Notes: generated from the letters alone by a model not told the origin. A stretch of DNA of 64,000 nt from Sphagnum magellanicum (GCA_021904315.1 CM038914.1:23485065-23549064); one strand, 5' to 3'. Positions 22,568 through 34,800 are shown, numbered from the stretch's first letter. Numbers and translations: made by a program.

Positions 22568-25010
22568 TTGTGCAAGAGCCTCCCCTTGGACCTTTTCAAA
22601 GATCTAATATTATGTGGCATACCTCATGTTACCAGTGGTCATGGATTGTATACCAATGTTGAAATTGCAATCATCCCATGGGATTGTTTGGAAGATTTTG
22701 TAGAATGGGAGCGGAAAAACCCCAACTTCCCTTGCAAGTTTATGAAGACAAAGGACCTTGTCAAGTCATCTACCCCAAACACATTGACGCACCCTCAAGC
22801 AAATTTTGCAGCACTTGTTTATAGGTAAAACAAGCTATAATGTAACATTCACTTAATAGGACTGCCATTATGTTCTTTGCAAATTTACGTTGTTTTGTAG
22901 TGTTTTGTTTTGATGGACTATAATATTTTTTATAACAATTAAAATCACTATTTTATATGGAAATTATACATGTACCATATTTTGCACCAATGATTATATG
23001 TTATAGTTCTCAACCTATTCTCGGATATGTTTTTTATTAACTCCCCTTTGGACACTATTTTCTTCTAAAACTCAAATGATTCATTCATACTCTATTGATG
23101 TAGAACATAATGAAAAGCAAATCAATTTTAGATGGACATCTTCATTTTTCTACACCTCCTAATCAATGACAAAATGTGAATTTGGTTTGCTTCCTTTTCC
23201 TATTATTAATTTCATGTTTGTAAATCAAAATTTGACACTAAAAGTTAACTACAAACCTTGATTCATTTGTCAACAGTTTCTTGCAAAACACAATTTATAT
23301 CTACAAATACAGGCCAATGTTGTAGTATTGATTTACTTTCACCATTTTCTATCATTACCTTTAATATAATTCATAGGTTGTTGTACCTCTAAACCTTTTC
23401 CACAACTTGGTTTTGAGTTCTTTCTTGTCATTATAGTATATCATTTTCCCAAGAGTAAAGTCTTTGGAGAACCACATGCCTAGTACCATGCAGATTTTTT
23501 TGTACAAAGTTATCAACTAAGATGTTTTTGTTATTAGGCAATCATGATCTTTATTCCAATATAGTAATCTTTCTAATCTTAGCATGGATATTACATCCTT
23601 ATTGCCTACTTCCCCAACAAAAAATATAAAATGACCTGTCTTCTCATGACTATTGTCAAATGTACACTTTTTGTTTTGCAATTTGTATTTGTTTTGGAGA
23701 TTTAAAATGTTTTAATTTTGCCAATATATAATTATGTTTTTTCCTTCATTTTTCATTGTTGCAATTTCACAACAAATGTAAACCTCATTGCCAATATCAT
23801 TGTTCTGCAGATTTTCTTGTAACTTTGGACCTAAAGACAAAATCAGCATCCTTCCAACAAACATACACTAGCTTCTTCTATCTACACAACAAAAGCAGAA
23901 GTGAAATGAAGTTCACAATATATCCATCAAGAGGAAGGGGAAGAAAATCTTGTTGGAATTCCCAAAATCCAACCAATAATCACAACAAAATCCTAGGATA
24001 GCGAAGACAATGGCAAGTATGTCCATTAAACATGGTTGCCAAAGATCCTTGATCGCAAAACAACCATACTTGGACCATAGTATTTGTCAATTGATGTATC
24101 TACATGTAAAACATAAAAACAAATTGGGTGAAATATGCCATGGAAAGAGTGTTCTTGGATTCTGGCATACTTTTGGGTTCATAACTTTCAGATGCTATGA
24201 AGGCACCTCATGAAGCTAATAAGGCAAAGTTTGTCCCCTACTCAAGTTATCGCACATCATAAGGCATATGTTAAGGAATAGGCATTGCAAAATGAACCTA
24301 TTACATGGGACACATTTGTTTTGCCCTTTGACATCAAGAACTTGGCAAAAAAATGGGTGGATGAATTATAGCAAAAATGTCAAAAGGACCCACTTAGTTT
24401 GAGAATGTGGGTTTTGGAAAATCCTAAATCAATTTTCTACTATGTAGAACATGCCCCTTTAAATCTCAATATATCAAACCAAGATGACACCCCTTTCACC
24501 TTGGGAATCCAAACTACATGGCAATGTGAAATGATGATGAAATATGGGCAAGGGAGTTCAATGCATTCGATGCAACATTTGGCACTAATCAATGCAGGGT
24601 ATGGCATTATTTTCCATTTTCTGAAGTTGTATATTTTTACATTCTAGAACATTCAACCTATTAACCTTGCATTGTGTTTTTTGTAATACTCTCTATACAT
24701 TATGATGGTGTTTGACGAATGGCAAAATGGAATACCCATTGCATTCATTGTAATTAAAAAATGCCGAAAAAATGACCTCCATCCAATCCTGTAATCACTA
24801 TCACAAAGAATGCCAAATGATTGGATGTCATCTGCTATCATTGTTGACAATGCTTAAGTAGAAATCAACATCTTGAAGTAAAATTATTCTCATGGCTTTA
24901 GATGGCAAAACATAAATATTTATCAAATTTTGACTTGAAATTCATGATGATTTCCAACTCCTCCTTTGTGTGTTGCCATGGGCATTAAGGATTAGTTTGC
25001 AAAGGATAGT
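22568..25010 (+). pseudogene. MULE transposase relic
   Basis: Plus-strand fragments in several frames look like a plant MULE transposase (SWIM-type family). Positions 22568..22828 give an N-terminal DNA-binding-like piece. Near 23910..24000 is a FTIYPSRGRGRKS text. Positions 24399..24610 give a part with PLNL and FTLGIQTTWQ. Near 24700..24860 comes DEWQNGIPIAFIV, then NDLHPIL and MPNDWMSSAIIVDNA, typical of the catalytic core. Stops and indels interrupt it many times, and no intact frame above 90 codons exists. A long AT-rich gap (about 22830..23750) may have been an intron. Family assignment is by motif memory; no search was run. Confidence 0.6.
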
Positions 25011-27839
25011 GTTTCAATAGTTAATATAAAGGCAACCACCCCACTTGGATTTCTCCTCAATACCGTTAACTTGTTGGTCATAAATTTATAATTCTTGCTA
25101 GACATACTTTTTTTTTCTTCCTAAATGTTTATGCAACCTTTGCCTTGTCTACATCATACTTTTTTTTTCCCCCACATACTGTAGGGATTCCCAAAGATTT
25201 TTCATTTCTATGAATCATTTCATGGTGTTCTTTCCACAACTAGCTTCAATCAATGTGTTGAAAGACTTTGCAACAATCTCAAAAATTGTGGTTGTCCTTT
25301 CAACCCTTTTAGCAACCTACATGCACAATATGTGACTAATAAGAACCTAGGTTAGAGAACAATGACTTACAATAATAACAACTTGGGTTGCAGAACATTG
25401 ATTGTGACTAATAAAAACCAAAGTTGGAGAATAGTGACTATACAAGTAAAAAAAACAAGGTTGTAGAACATTGAATGTAAGTAATAAAAACCTAGGTTGC
25501 AAATGAATGATTGTGAAACATTTGAACTTAGGGTGCAAAACAATGATAGTGAATAAGAAGAAATAAATTCATTGTTGGAAAAAGGTACCATTTTCCAAAT
25601 GGGGAAACAAGTGTGTTTCCTAAAATACCTTCAGTTCCTTCCTCATAAAGAGAGCTAGGGCTTCTTCAAGGTCTTTAAGCATTGTTAGGGCCATTACTTT
25701 ATTTGTTTTTGACAATAAGATGTCCAACCCATTCATTTGTACTTCCATAGGAGGAAAAGCCAAATCACAAACGTTTTTTATTGTGAATGTTTCAATCGTC
25801 TTGCTTGCTACCACTTTAATGTTAACCTTACTTACATCTGCTACACCCTTTTTACAATAGTGTTCGCCCATCCAAAAACAATGATAGATTTGCCAACACA
25901 TAGGTTGAATCTTTTAGTGCTTTCAAATGAATCTAGGCCTTTAATTCCCCTCATAGAAAGAATTAAATACCTCTCTTCAGAAAAAATATACATGCATATG
26001 GTTTGTTATGCCTTATATGGCGTATTGTTTTATAATTGTAGAATTTTCCATTATAGGCATCTTTGCTTGGAAAATGGTTTAGGTAGTCTATAGTGATTGG
26101 GTAACACCTACAAGTATCCCACCTAAAAGTGAATGAAAATTTGGGAATCTAAAATTGTGGTACAGATTGTTTACATGGGCATTATGAAGATTTATAAATA
26201 GAAGTGGGAAATAAATAATTAGTTGATCAACAATTGGAGTTAAAAATCTTCATTTGCAAAGTGTTTGTAGATTAAAATTGGAAAATAAAAATGCAACAAG
26301 CTAAGCTCTTATATGAACTAGAGATTTTATAAAAGAATGCCAAGTTTGGAATCATAGATACCTTAGAGGTGAATTGAGGAAAAGTTTCCATCATTGCTTA
26401 ACTCAACAACCACCATGTCCTTTTGATGTATGGGCCTGGAGGTGGTAGTGCTTTGTCTTGAAATTTTGAACTTGTTGATGCAGCCTTCTTACCGAGATAT
26501 TCTGTTGCATCATCATTCGGCTACTTACTTTTGTTTAGTAAGGTTTTGCTATGTTTGTCCTTTAACCTTGTTAACTCTTTTGCCTCAAACTTGGTCCAAG
26601 TTAGGTACATCTTTAGCAACTCCTTGTTTTTGTATTTCAAGCATTGCATCATCTATGGTCACTTAAGGTGTTCTTGTCTTTGTAATAATTCTTGCAAAAC
26701 TTGCATTGAAAGGAAGGCTAGTTTTTTATGGGGAAATCAATGCATTTGGCACTAAAATGTGATTCTAATGCGAGAGTTTTGTACTCCTCTTCAAAGTATA
26801 CAATGTTGTATAGAACAAGGTGGATAGGAATTGATGTCCAATATTATTTTCCCAAATTGTATGTATTCAACACAATAAACCTAAATTTCAAAAGAAAAAC
26901 AACAAACTGCAAAACCCCAAGGTCCTATATGAAGTCAACAAACTAAGACCTTTTTTTTGCAGTCAACAAATCCTACCCATTTTTTACAACACACTCAACA
27001 ACAAATTCATGATAGGTAGAAATAAAATAATAGAAAGCTTACCCCTTTTACCCATCTTGTTTTGCTATCTTCACAATGTCAATATATTTCTGTTTTCCAA
27101 GCAAACGAACCATGTAAGGGTCTTCTTGCACAAAAATCGACAATGCCTCTTGCAATAGATGTCTTCACTCTCCATCCCCTCCTCCAGTTTGCATCATGCC
27201 ATCGTCAAGCTTTCGTGTGTCATCAAGATTTTGTCTATCGTCATTTTGAATTGCAAGAAAATCAAGCTCACCTTCAACATTGTAAATAACAATGGGAGTG
27301 GGAGATCTTCCCATAGTGTACTATGTTGTTTTCCTCAATGACATTTGTAGTAACAAAAGGTGCAATTTTCGTTCTTTGTGTTGGTTCCATACTTGATCAC
27401 GAATTAAAACAAGACACAACAATTATGAAGAAGACTATTTAACATAGTCAGCTCAACACTTAACGCAACCTTAAACCCTAAACTATTCAAGGGAAGGTCA
27501 CTCTCCAATGTGTCATTTGATGAAGGACAATCACGCTCTCCGATGTGTTTTCTAACAAAAGACAATTAGTGTTTTGCACTCAATGCTTCTACCATCATTT
27601 TGCACCACCAAACCCTAAAAACTTCCTTACATTGCTTACAACATGAGACCCTAAACACCCAATCTACATTTGGCTATTTTTAGTTTATATTTGAACTATT
27701 ATGTTTCTAATGCAAAACACTAGATGTTCTCCAATCGACAATGAAAAGAGTGATGGAAAGATGACAATGCTTGGGATGTTCTCTTGATAGCGAAAGGAGG
27801 GCTTGGCTGAAAGGAGGGCTTGGCTTTGGAGGTGTGGTC
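25011..27839. other. MULE interior without recognised gene
   Basis: AT-rich, with short ORFs on both strands (for example 25620..25901 minus and 25737..26093 plus) that match nothing I know. An imperfect ~50-bp repeat with AATAAAAACCWAGGTTG lies at 25335..25560. Confidence 0.5.
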
Positions 27840-27923
27840 AAGTCTGGTGGTGGGGTAGGCAGTGGGTTAGGGGTCCAAAGATTGTGCCGGATAGAGCTCA
27901 TTAGGGGGTATTTAGCATCTCGC
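27840..27923 (-). repeat. Right TIR of MULE
   Basis: Inverted partner of 21766..21845. The short ORF 27771..27971 runs across it and is not a gene. Confidence 0.8.
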
Positions 27924-28080
27924 GAGGTAGGGGGGCTCAGGGAGCGGTTCTTTGTCACCTTGTGCACATAAGCTTAGGGTCAAACAAATTTGCATAGAGA
28001 AGGAGATGGTTCAAATGTTCAACATTGTGATAAAGTACTGAAGATAGTGTTTACTACTAGTTCCAAGTATACACTTGCAA

Positions 28081-29276
28081 GGAGAGGGGAATGTATCTTC
28101 GATACTAATTGAGCAAAAAGTGTTGATCTAGAATTGGCACTATTACAGGGGCAACTAATAGACAACTGGCAAGCAGTTTTGTTCAATAAGATTTCAGTAC
28201 ACAACTCAGATTATTAACATTGGTACCTGATAGGTATTGTTGGTTAAGATTTCAAGATGCTGATCCAAAAGTCAATACGTTTCCATTCACCAGCCAATAA
28301 TACATAGAACCTAAGATATAGACAAAATTGATTCATACCCAAAGGTAGGGTAGATTTGGCTACATATTTTATGTTGAAAAAAATCCTGCACAGTATTGCA
28401 TTTTTGGATTATAAACAATTTAAGAGTAGGGCAAAGCAAGAGGCAAACATTATCATGAACCTAAACATCCTTGAATCGCAAGGGGCAGGAGGGGGAGGGT
28501 TCTCACTTTGAGGGTCTGAAAAAGTAAGCAATTCATCCCAAACATCTGACTTGGCTATGTAGGCCTTCACCATCAAACCATCAAATAGCATGAACTATAT
28601 ACATCGCCTATACCCATGTACATGATAACTTTTCAAAACATTTATTCACATGCCACCTTGTGCAATAATAGGTGGATGATTTGAAATTTTGCCACCATAC
28701 TCAATGTAAGGGATTTAAGGTTCTTATGACCATTTCTAAAAGCAAATTTGATGAAACAATCAAAGTGGGAGGGAACTTATACCTATAGTAAGGCATAATT
28801 TCCCTCCCCCTCTTTAGGAGTAGGTGTAAGATCCCTCCTCCTTTCCAGGAGGGATAGTCATAGATATGAGGTGCCCTTCAACACACTACGACATTTTGGA
28901 GATGAGTTGCCACCCCCCCCTCCCCGCTTGAATTTCTCCAAGTCCTTTCCATGAAAGACATTACGAGGACTAACAATTGCATCCTGTGATTGTAAGAATT
29001 ACACAAAGGATAGGCTTTTGACTCTACTGTAAAACCACATGCCTCTGCAGACAAGAAAATATGATTTTGAAAAAATTATAGTTTGTAAATACTTCCTCCA
29101 ATTATGTTTGTAATTTTCCACCCCAACAAAGATTCCTTCTTGATGCTGATTCCTACTTGGACTAACAGTTGGATAAATATGAATATGAATTTTCTTAAAC
29201 TCAATGTCATTGACGATCAATAAATTCTGTTGAACAATGTCATTTCAAACCATAGCTCATCAGCATAAACAGACTT
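28081..29276. other. Spacer, nothing recognised
   Basis: Between the duplication units. It contains pyrimidine-rich low-complexity text near 28800..28925 and no ORF of interest. Confidence 0.5.
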
Positions 29277-29456
29277 TCACATGTCCATATCCAGAAAATC
29301 ATTTGGTGAGAAGTGTTTAGCTGGTAAGTTAGTAGCAACAAGCAGGAAAGGTAGGGGATCTTCTATCTCATCTCCTGGTATAGGACTTCCCATGGCAGAG
29401 TTGCAACTTTCAAAAACAAAGTCATTAAGAGTTGCAAAACATTGGCCCCGGCAAAC
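29277..29456 (-). CDS. Possible terminal exon of an unknown protein
   Basis: On the minus strand an acceptor-like CTAGACAG precedes an open stretch of about 59 codons ending in TGA. The peptide looks coding rather than random: it includes CFATLNDFVFESCNS, then SPIPGDEIEDPLPF and KHFSPNDFLD. I do not recognise the family. No matching upstream exon was found between 29460 and 30150. It could be a chance ORF or a gene-end fragment like the ClpP exon next to it. Confidence 0.25.
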   Translation of the reverse strand, partial: VCRGQCFATLNDFVFESCNSAMGSPIPGDEIEDPLPFLLVATNLPAKHFSPNDFLDMDM

Positions 29457-30151
29457 CTCCTGTCTAGCAGGTGTCATTCATCACAAATCATTAAAAACAG
29501 TCATTACCTTGTTCATGTGTACTTTACAACCATTTTATTACAGGCACAAATTTGAGCAATCTAATTGATTGCAGCACAAGACCTTTCCTTAGTTTATGAA
29601 CCAAAATATATTTACAATGCTGAAGGGCAAAGGGAATGCAGGATTCAGACAAAGCACTTTCAACCTGGATTCATATATACAGGGTATGTTGCCACAGCAT
29701 TCACAGTTCACTTGTTTTGAACCAGATGCAATTGAAGCTAACAAGGTTTCAGACCCTTCCATGCATCAGATCAGATGCAGTATTGCATGCAAGTGTAGCA
29801 AAGTCTGGACACACCAACACCACTCAACAACAAAAATTCAAGCACATGCTTAAAAGACTTTCAATGCTTCAGAATCTCACAAAGTTATCTACCAGTAAAC
29901 AAAATTTGCAGCTTCTGTTCAGCCTTCGAAACCATAAAGGAGCAAAAGACAAAGACATCATAGAGCTGAAGCAGACATAAAAAACCTCTATGGTTCAAAG
30001 GGTTAAGCTTAATTTTGTAAGGCTTTGTGGGAGTATTCACATCCTGTCAAATTCAGAACTGCATGCGTCCCATTACAAGTCTTATTCTGGTATTCTGGCA
30101 CACATCTTGGGCCCAAAAGCTGGATTCAATGAGCAATATTGATGCAGTCAC

Positions 30152-30357
30152 TCAAGCAGGGACAGGTTCAGGTAGTGGCCTAAGTGCCTTCAAAGGGTTA
30201 GAAATCACGGCGTCAATTAGTCCATACTCCTTTGCCTCCTTTGCACTCATGAAAAAATCTCGGTCTGTATCTTGCACAATTGTTTCATAAGGTTGCCCCG
30301 TGTGATAAGCAAGATACCCGTTCAAATTTGCCTTGTGGTGCAAAATCTCATTTGCCT
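30152..30357 (-). pseudogene. CLPP: Orphan last exon of plastid-type ClpP
   Basis: After the acceptor GTCCAG the minus strand encodes [20 protein letters not shown], then a [20 protein letters not shown] segment and a short tail rich in Pro and Leu, ending in TGA. This is the conserved C-terminal part of the plant nuclear-encoded ClpP serine protease subunit (closest to CLPP5/CLPP3 by motif), which sits in the chloroplast stroma and degrades proteins with a Clp ATPase. The final catalytic Asp region (QDTDRDFF) is intact. The preceding exons, with the Ser and His active-site motifs, were not found up to 32100, so this is an isolated fragment unless a very long intron reaches further. The exon itself has no stop or shift. 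Confidence 0.75.
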
Positions 30358-31430
30358 GGACCCAATGACAGCACCAGGGAAATTAAAATCAGCCTTCTTT
30401 TCCTCTAACAAAACTAAGCACGACACTTGGACTGGACTCATATGATCATCTAAACCACTGCTGCCTTTTTCCTTCAACAAAGTGAAATGGCCAGTCCTTC
30501 CAGCCTTTTAACTCCCAGACTAATTCCCATTTGATCTACAACATTCAACGCTTCCACAAAGAAACTGTCCATAGACATTTATCTTCATCCAACTGATAGT
30601 TTAGACCAATGGTGTCACAGCTATCCTTCAGTGCAAGACAACAGCAGATCAACCTGGAGAAGGCAAGAACCTAATGAACTTTTAAGGCCAGATGCACAAT
30701 AATCTTCTCAAAAAAGAGTTGAGAAAAAGCTCCAAAGAGAAGAATTAACTATTGTGAGAGTCAAGAAATCTCTATACTCACAATTAAAGGTAAGTGCAAC
30801 CAGGTGAAAAATTCTTCTGTGAAAGACAGAAAAGCTCCCAGATAAGGACTTAAGAACACAGGAAAAAGAAATACAAAGAAGCGAAGGAAAAGTACAAAAA
30901 GAACAATAAAACTAACACTATGAACAGCAGTGGCAGTGTGTGGATTTTTCATCACCATGTATGACAGTGACTTTTCTGTCACAACTTTCCCACTTACTTC
31001 ATCAGTTTCCCTACAGTGGGGATAGATCAGTGCAACCACTAGCCTGCATACTAAGTTTCTCAGCCATGGTACATACTGGCTCCCTACACCACAGAAAAGA
31101 AAACACAGAGGGAAGAAAATGGGCGAGAAAAAGGAAGGCACATGAGGAAGAAGAAACCATAGCAGAAAAGGGAGAAGATGAACAAAGACCAAGCAGACCA
31201 AGTCTGATTTAAAAAGCTCCCCACTTACAAGACTACAAAATCATTCAATAACCCTGGACGCTTAAGTCCAAAAAGAAAATTTTCTCTGTCTAAAAGACCT
31301 ATAGTCCTCATTAAGAGAATCTTTACAAGATAGGCTTTATCCTTCAGAAGGACAATGAGACTAACTGTCTAAGAAATGAAGAAAACTTACCAAGCCTCAA
31401 GAACCTCTAGAACTGACTATTTATAGTGCC
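30358..31430. other. Spacer with diverged third copy of a duplicated tract
   Basis: About 30745..31095 resembles 9640..9990 and 38220..38580: shared CTCACMATTAAAGGTA, ATGAACAGCARTG, CTTCATCAGTT and CTCAGCCATG in the same order. The divergence is much greater than between A and B. Otherwise nothing was recognised. Confidence 0.5.
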
Positions 31431-31890
31431 CAACTCAGCAGTAATAGAGACTTTGGAACGAATGCGAGGCATACAGATCATGTCAGTATTTGCATACTCT
31501 GATAATGTGCATTCATAAACAATGGCACATAAAAGATCTCTAGGACTTTTCATTATCAATAAATCCAAGAAGTTACAACAGAAGCCGATAGCTCACAAGA
31601 TGTATTGGGGTATATGAGACTGCAAAAAGAGTCTTCATCCAGGTACATAAAACTCTTGAAGTCCAGAAAGTCCACGCCAAAATATCATCCACAAACCTAG
31701 GAACTAGGTATAAGCTCTGAAGCAATAACAGGGCAAGTGTTGGATTTCAAAAGACACTTTCAAAACTCAAACTCATGGAAAAAGAAGGTAGAAATTCACT
31801 AAATAGTCTGCACACCTAGTACCCATGGGGATACCAATACCTTGTCCATAAGCACCAAAGATCAAAAGTATGGATCAGATTATCTATCAA
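31430..31890 (-). pseudogene. Penelope-like element reverse transcriptase relic
   Basis: On the minus strand the order is GQGIGIPMGTRCADYLVNFY (near 31850..31790), then in a shifted frame HEFEF and a following Leu/Lys-rich piece, then RFVDDILAW (near 31690) and a later FLDLLI. Penelope-like reverse transcriptases have GIPMGTNCAP, a YEFEF-like segment, RYVDD and FLD in this order and spacing. Two or more shifts and several stops show it is dead. No GIY-YIG endonuclease motif was found nearby. Confidence 0.55.
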
Positions 31891-32099
31891 AAGCACAAAC
31901 CTGAAACTATAGGATCCAAAAGAACTTACCTTTTATATACTGATAACCCACACATATCTGAAATTAAGAGCCCATTTTTGAACCAACAAGAACTTAAAAC
32001 AATAAAATTGAAATAAACGACCAAACACTCTACTAACTGCTTTTACATCTGCTCAATCTTATTATATAGAGTTCAAATCAAACAACTACAGCAAAAGCG

Positions 32100-32580
32100 G
32101 AAAAGTGTTACTAAGGGCTCGTCCAGCCAGTTCCCATTGTTAGGCCTTACCTGGTGGTGCAACAGTTTTAATGTCCCTAGGGTAGCTGTATAAGGCCACA
32201 AGCAGGGTAGTGTGGAGTGGTTAAGGCCCAGGAATGTAGTAGTTCCTGCCATTAAGGGCCTGTCCAACCATGTTCCCCGTTGTTGGGCCTTACCTGGTGG
32301 CATGACAATTTTAATGTCCCTAGGAAAGTTGTATAAGGCCTCATGCAAGGTCATGTGGAGGGCTTAAGGCCCTCGGAGGAGATAGTTCCAGAAATTAAGG
32401 GCCTATACAGCCACATTCCCCAATTGTCAGGCCTTACCTGATGGTGCAAAAGTTTTAACATCCATAATGGTAGCTGGTAGCCTTATACAAGGCTGTGTGT
32501 AGGGTCCCGGTCGGTAGGCAGTTCCTTGAATTAAGGGCCTATTGCAGGCACATTGCCCATTGTTGGGCCTTACATAGTGT
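32100..32580. repeat. ~145-bp tandem repeat opening unit B
   Basis: Three cores of GGCCTTACCTGRTGGYR near 32142, 32289 and 32437 give a period of about 147 bp. The array is related to 1..480 and marks the left edge of unit B. Confidence 0.8.
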
Positions 32581-34319
32581 TAAAGAACTTTGTTTCTTTG
32601 AAAAAAGGACTTGGGAAATAAGGGGAAGAATCTTTCCACCTATTGAATTTTTCTTGAACAAATGGAATGAGAAATTAAGGTGAGGGTGCCTTAAATTTAC
32701 AATTTTTTCTTGAACAAAACAGAAAAGGGAAATAAGATAAAGCAAATTAAAAACTTTTAATTTTCTTGAACAAAAGAAATGGGAAATAAGAGGAAGTGCC
32801 ATATACCCTCCGTCATATATCAAAGGTGTTCTGTCCTTTTGAAAGCTGGGCTCCATGCAGTACATTATGTGGTAATGTTGTAGATTACGACATTGTTATG
32901 TTATTTCTCATATTGAAAAACCACTAACGTACTAAGTTCTAACCCACTCTAGGTATAAGCTGTGATTGGCCATTCAGAACTAGTAAAAAATTGCCCCTTT
33001 GATTGCTTCAGATCAAGGATTTAAGTAAGATTTAGATTCACACTCATGTGAGTAAAAAAATCAAATGAGACATATTCATCTTTTTCTTTGCAAAAATGTT
33101 TGTTTAGGAATTCTCCTTGTGGCCAGGAAAAGTAATAGGTAGACATGTTGATTTAAGGTACAGGGTTTAATGGAGTGGCAAGCTGATGATCTAGTTATTT
33201 GTTCCAATGCCATCAAAAAGGCCTTATGGACAACTTTGCCTATCCCATGAGAAGAAGCTTTCTCCATATAGAGCTTGGCATTTGTGTCATAAGCTAGAAT
33301 GTGGTGTAGGTACTCTTTGAGGAAAGCAACAATGATAATGAATTGTGTATACCTGATCTGAAATTCTACTTTTGCAAAGACACTTAACTAACCCATTTTA
33401 ATCCTACAGCCTTTTGTCAAATTTGCCAGTGTCAAAGAAAAGGTTGGACTATGCCTAATATATAGGCAGAAAATTTGTTGAAGGGAGTTGATGGTTGAGA
33501 CTTGAAACACCACTGCATGATTTAGCATGCTTTAGAATTGATTTTTAAATTCCCCTTCATTGGGGAGGCTCGTATAGACTATAGACACCAGGCATTCCTC
33601 ATGAACTGTAATTGCCAAGCTCAAAAAAGGTGCATTTTCAAAGCCTTATGCATTGATTTTGTTCTAGTCCACCACCAGAAAAAAATTTAAACAAATTTCA
33701 ATGTAAGATATCACAACATGGTAGCACTAATAACCAATTTAATATTTTATTCAACATAACCCAATAGCTTACTAAGATAGAAAATGTACATACATTGGGA
33801 ATTCTATTTTAAATCCACATTCTAGTTTTAAATTGATTTTTGGGAAACTTTTGTCTTATAGTTTTCACATTAAATTGCTTTTGGAGCATACCCTCCTCCC
33901 ATAACTTAAATGTCTGTTTATTGGTCAATTTGCAATGTTGTGTGGGCACAACTTCATAAACCATCCGGTGGCTATCGCTTATGACTTACTATGGAGAATG
34001 ATAAATGGCAAATGCTCCTCAGTGTGATCTTTAATGTCATATATGGCTTATTCAAAGGGCATAGGTCCACAAGAAATTTGAAGTGAGTTCATTTTGTGTC
34101 AATTGTTTCCCATGAAATTGTTATAGCAAGCAAGTGCCCACAAGGGGAAAACTTTTGATAACCTTGGTAACATATTTAAATCACCTATGAGAAACCACCA
34201 CCTGCGAAATGTTCATCTGGCCATAGCCCGTCTTCATGTTGAGTGTTTTGCAAAAATCTGAGCCCATTTTACACTCCTGTGTGGTTTGCATTACCTTTTG
34301 AGATCAAGGCAAGCAATGC
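32581..34319. other. Duplicated non-coding sequence in unit B
   Basis: Collinear with 481..2168. No gene recognised. Confidence 0.6.
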
Positions 34320-34800
34320 TCAAGTTGAGCTATCCACTAATGACTCATGTAGTTGGGCCAACATGCCCACAACACAAGCTGTGACCTCCACTGTTGGTGC
34401 GTCAAGCGAACTGCCATGATCTGCAAGTGGGATATTGTTGATGTAGAGATGGGTGTTGCCTACATCACAAGCAGCAAAACCCCCTTTCTTGCTTTGCAAG
34501 CCCATAACCCAGTCTTTGCCACAAGCTATGGCTTTGTTGTTGTCCCCTATGCCAAATTGTTGGCAGGCATGATCCATAACCATCGCCACCACTGATGTGT
34601 TATCTCGGTCAATGAAGTAGGTGTTGGTAAATTGGAAGGCCCAACTACCTGGACGAACATGTGGCTTTTGATACACCCAATCACCTTTGACATGTAACAC
34701 TTGTCTATTAAGTAGCCAATTGAGTGCATGGTTGATTTGTGTTTCAAAAGCTTGATTGCCAACTGGATGATAGTTTGTGGGGTTGTTGGGGGTGTAAACT
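34320..34800 (-). pseudogene. Squalene-hopene cyclase-like fragment, middle part
   Basis: An open minus-strand frame of about 155 codons matches the middle of bacterial-type squalene-hopene cyclases: a LNWLLNRQ helix, KGDW, PGSWAFQF, the catalytic region DRDNTSVV, WVMGLQSKKGGF (a QW-like motif) and NNIPLADHGS. These enzymes cyclise squalene to hopene-type triterpenes at membranes; bacterial-type versions are known in ferns and mosses. Here the DXDD proton-donor motif reads DRDN, and the QW motif tryptophan is Phe. The frame ends in TGA at 34320, well short of the enzyme's end, and the C-terminal part lies on the other strand nearby. It is a relic, not a working gene. Confidence 0.82.

Larger units (their letters stand above)
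21766..27923. mobile_element. Mutator-like element (MULE), 6.16 kb
   Basis: Long terminal inverted repeats (at least ~65 bp, degenerate to ~100 bp) face each other: GCGAGACACTAAATACCTCC at the left, and the complement of the right end reads GCGAGATGCTAAATACCCCC. A 9-bp target duplication flanks it. Inside are decayed plus-strand remains of a MULE-type transposase. Unit B passes from sequence like 21740 to sequence like 27932 with only a few bases between (near 47165), which is the empty site. The element therefore entered A after the duplication, or was lost cleanly from B, which is less likely. Confidence 0.85.
1..28080. repeat. Segmental duplication, unit A
   Basis: This is the left copy of a large direct duplication; its partner is 32100..47310. 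Matching landmarks are the ~145-bp tandem repeats (1..480 against 32100..32580), a cyclase fragment, long non-coding tracts (for example 9,600 against 38,190), the ROCO gene (12545..18494 against 41130..45926), a pair of ~200-bp repeats (21297..21750 against 46750..47165) and a final block at about 27930..28080 matching 47165..47310. By eye the non-coding divergence is around 5%. Unit A is enlarged by Copia, Helitron-like and Mutator-like insertions absent from B. The left boundary may lie outside the window. Confidence 0.9.

Noticed and set aside
27771-27971. Gly-rich plus-strand ORF
   Set aside because: It spans the right MULE terminal inverted repeat and its target site.
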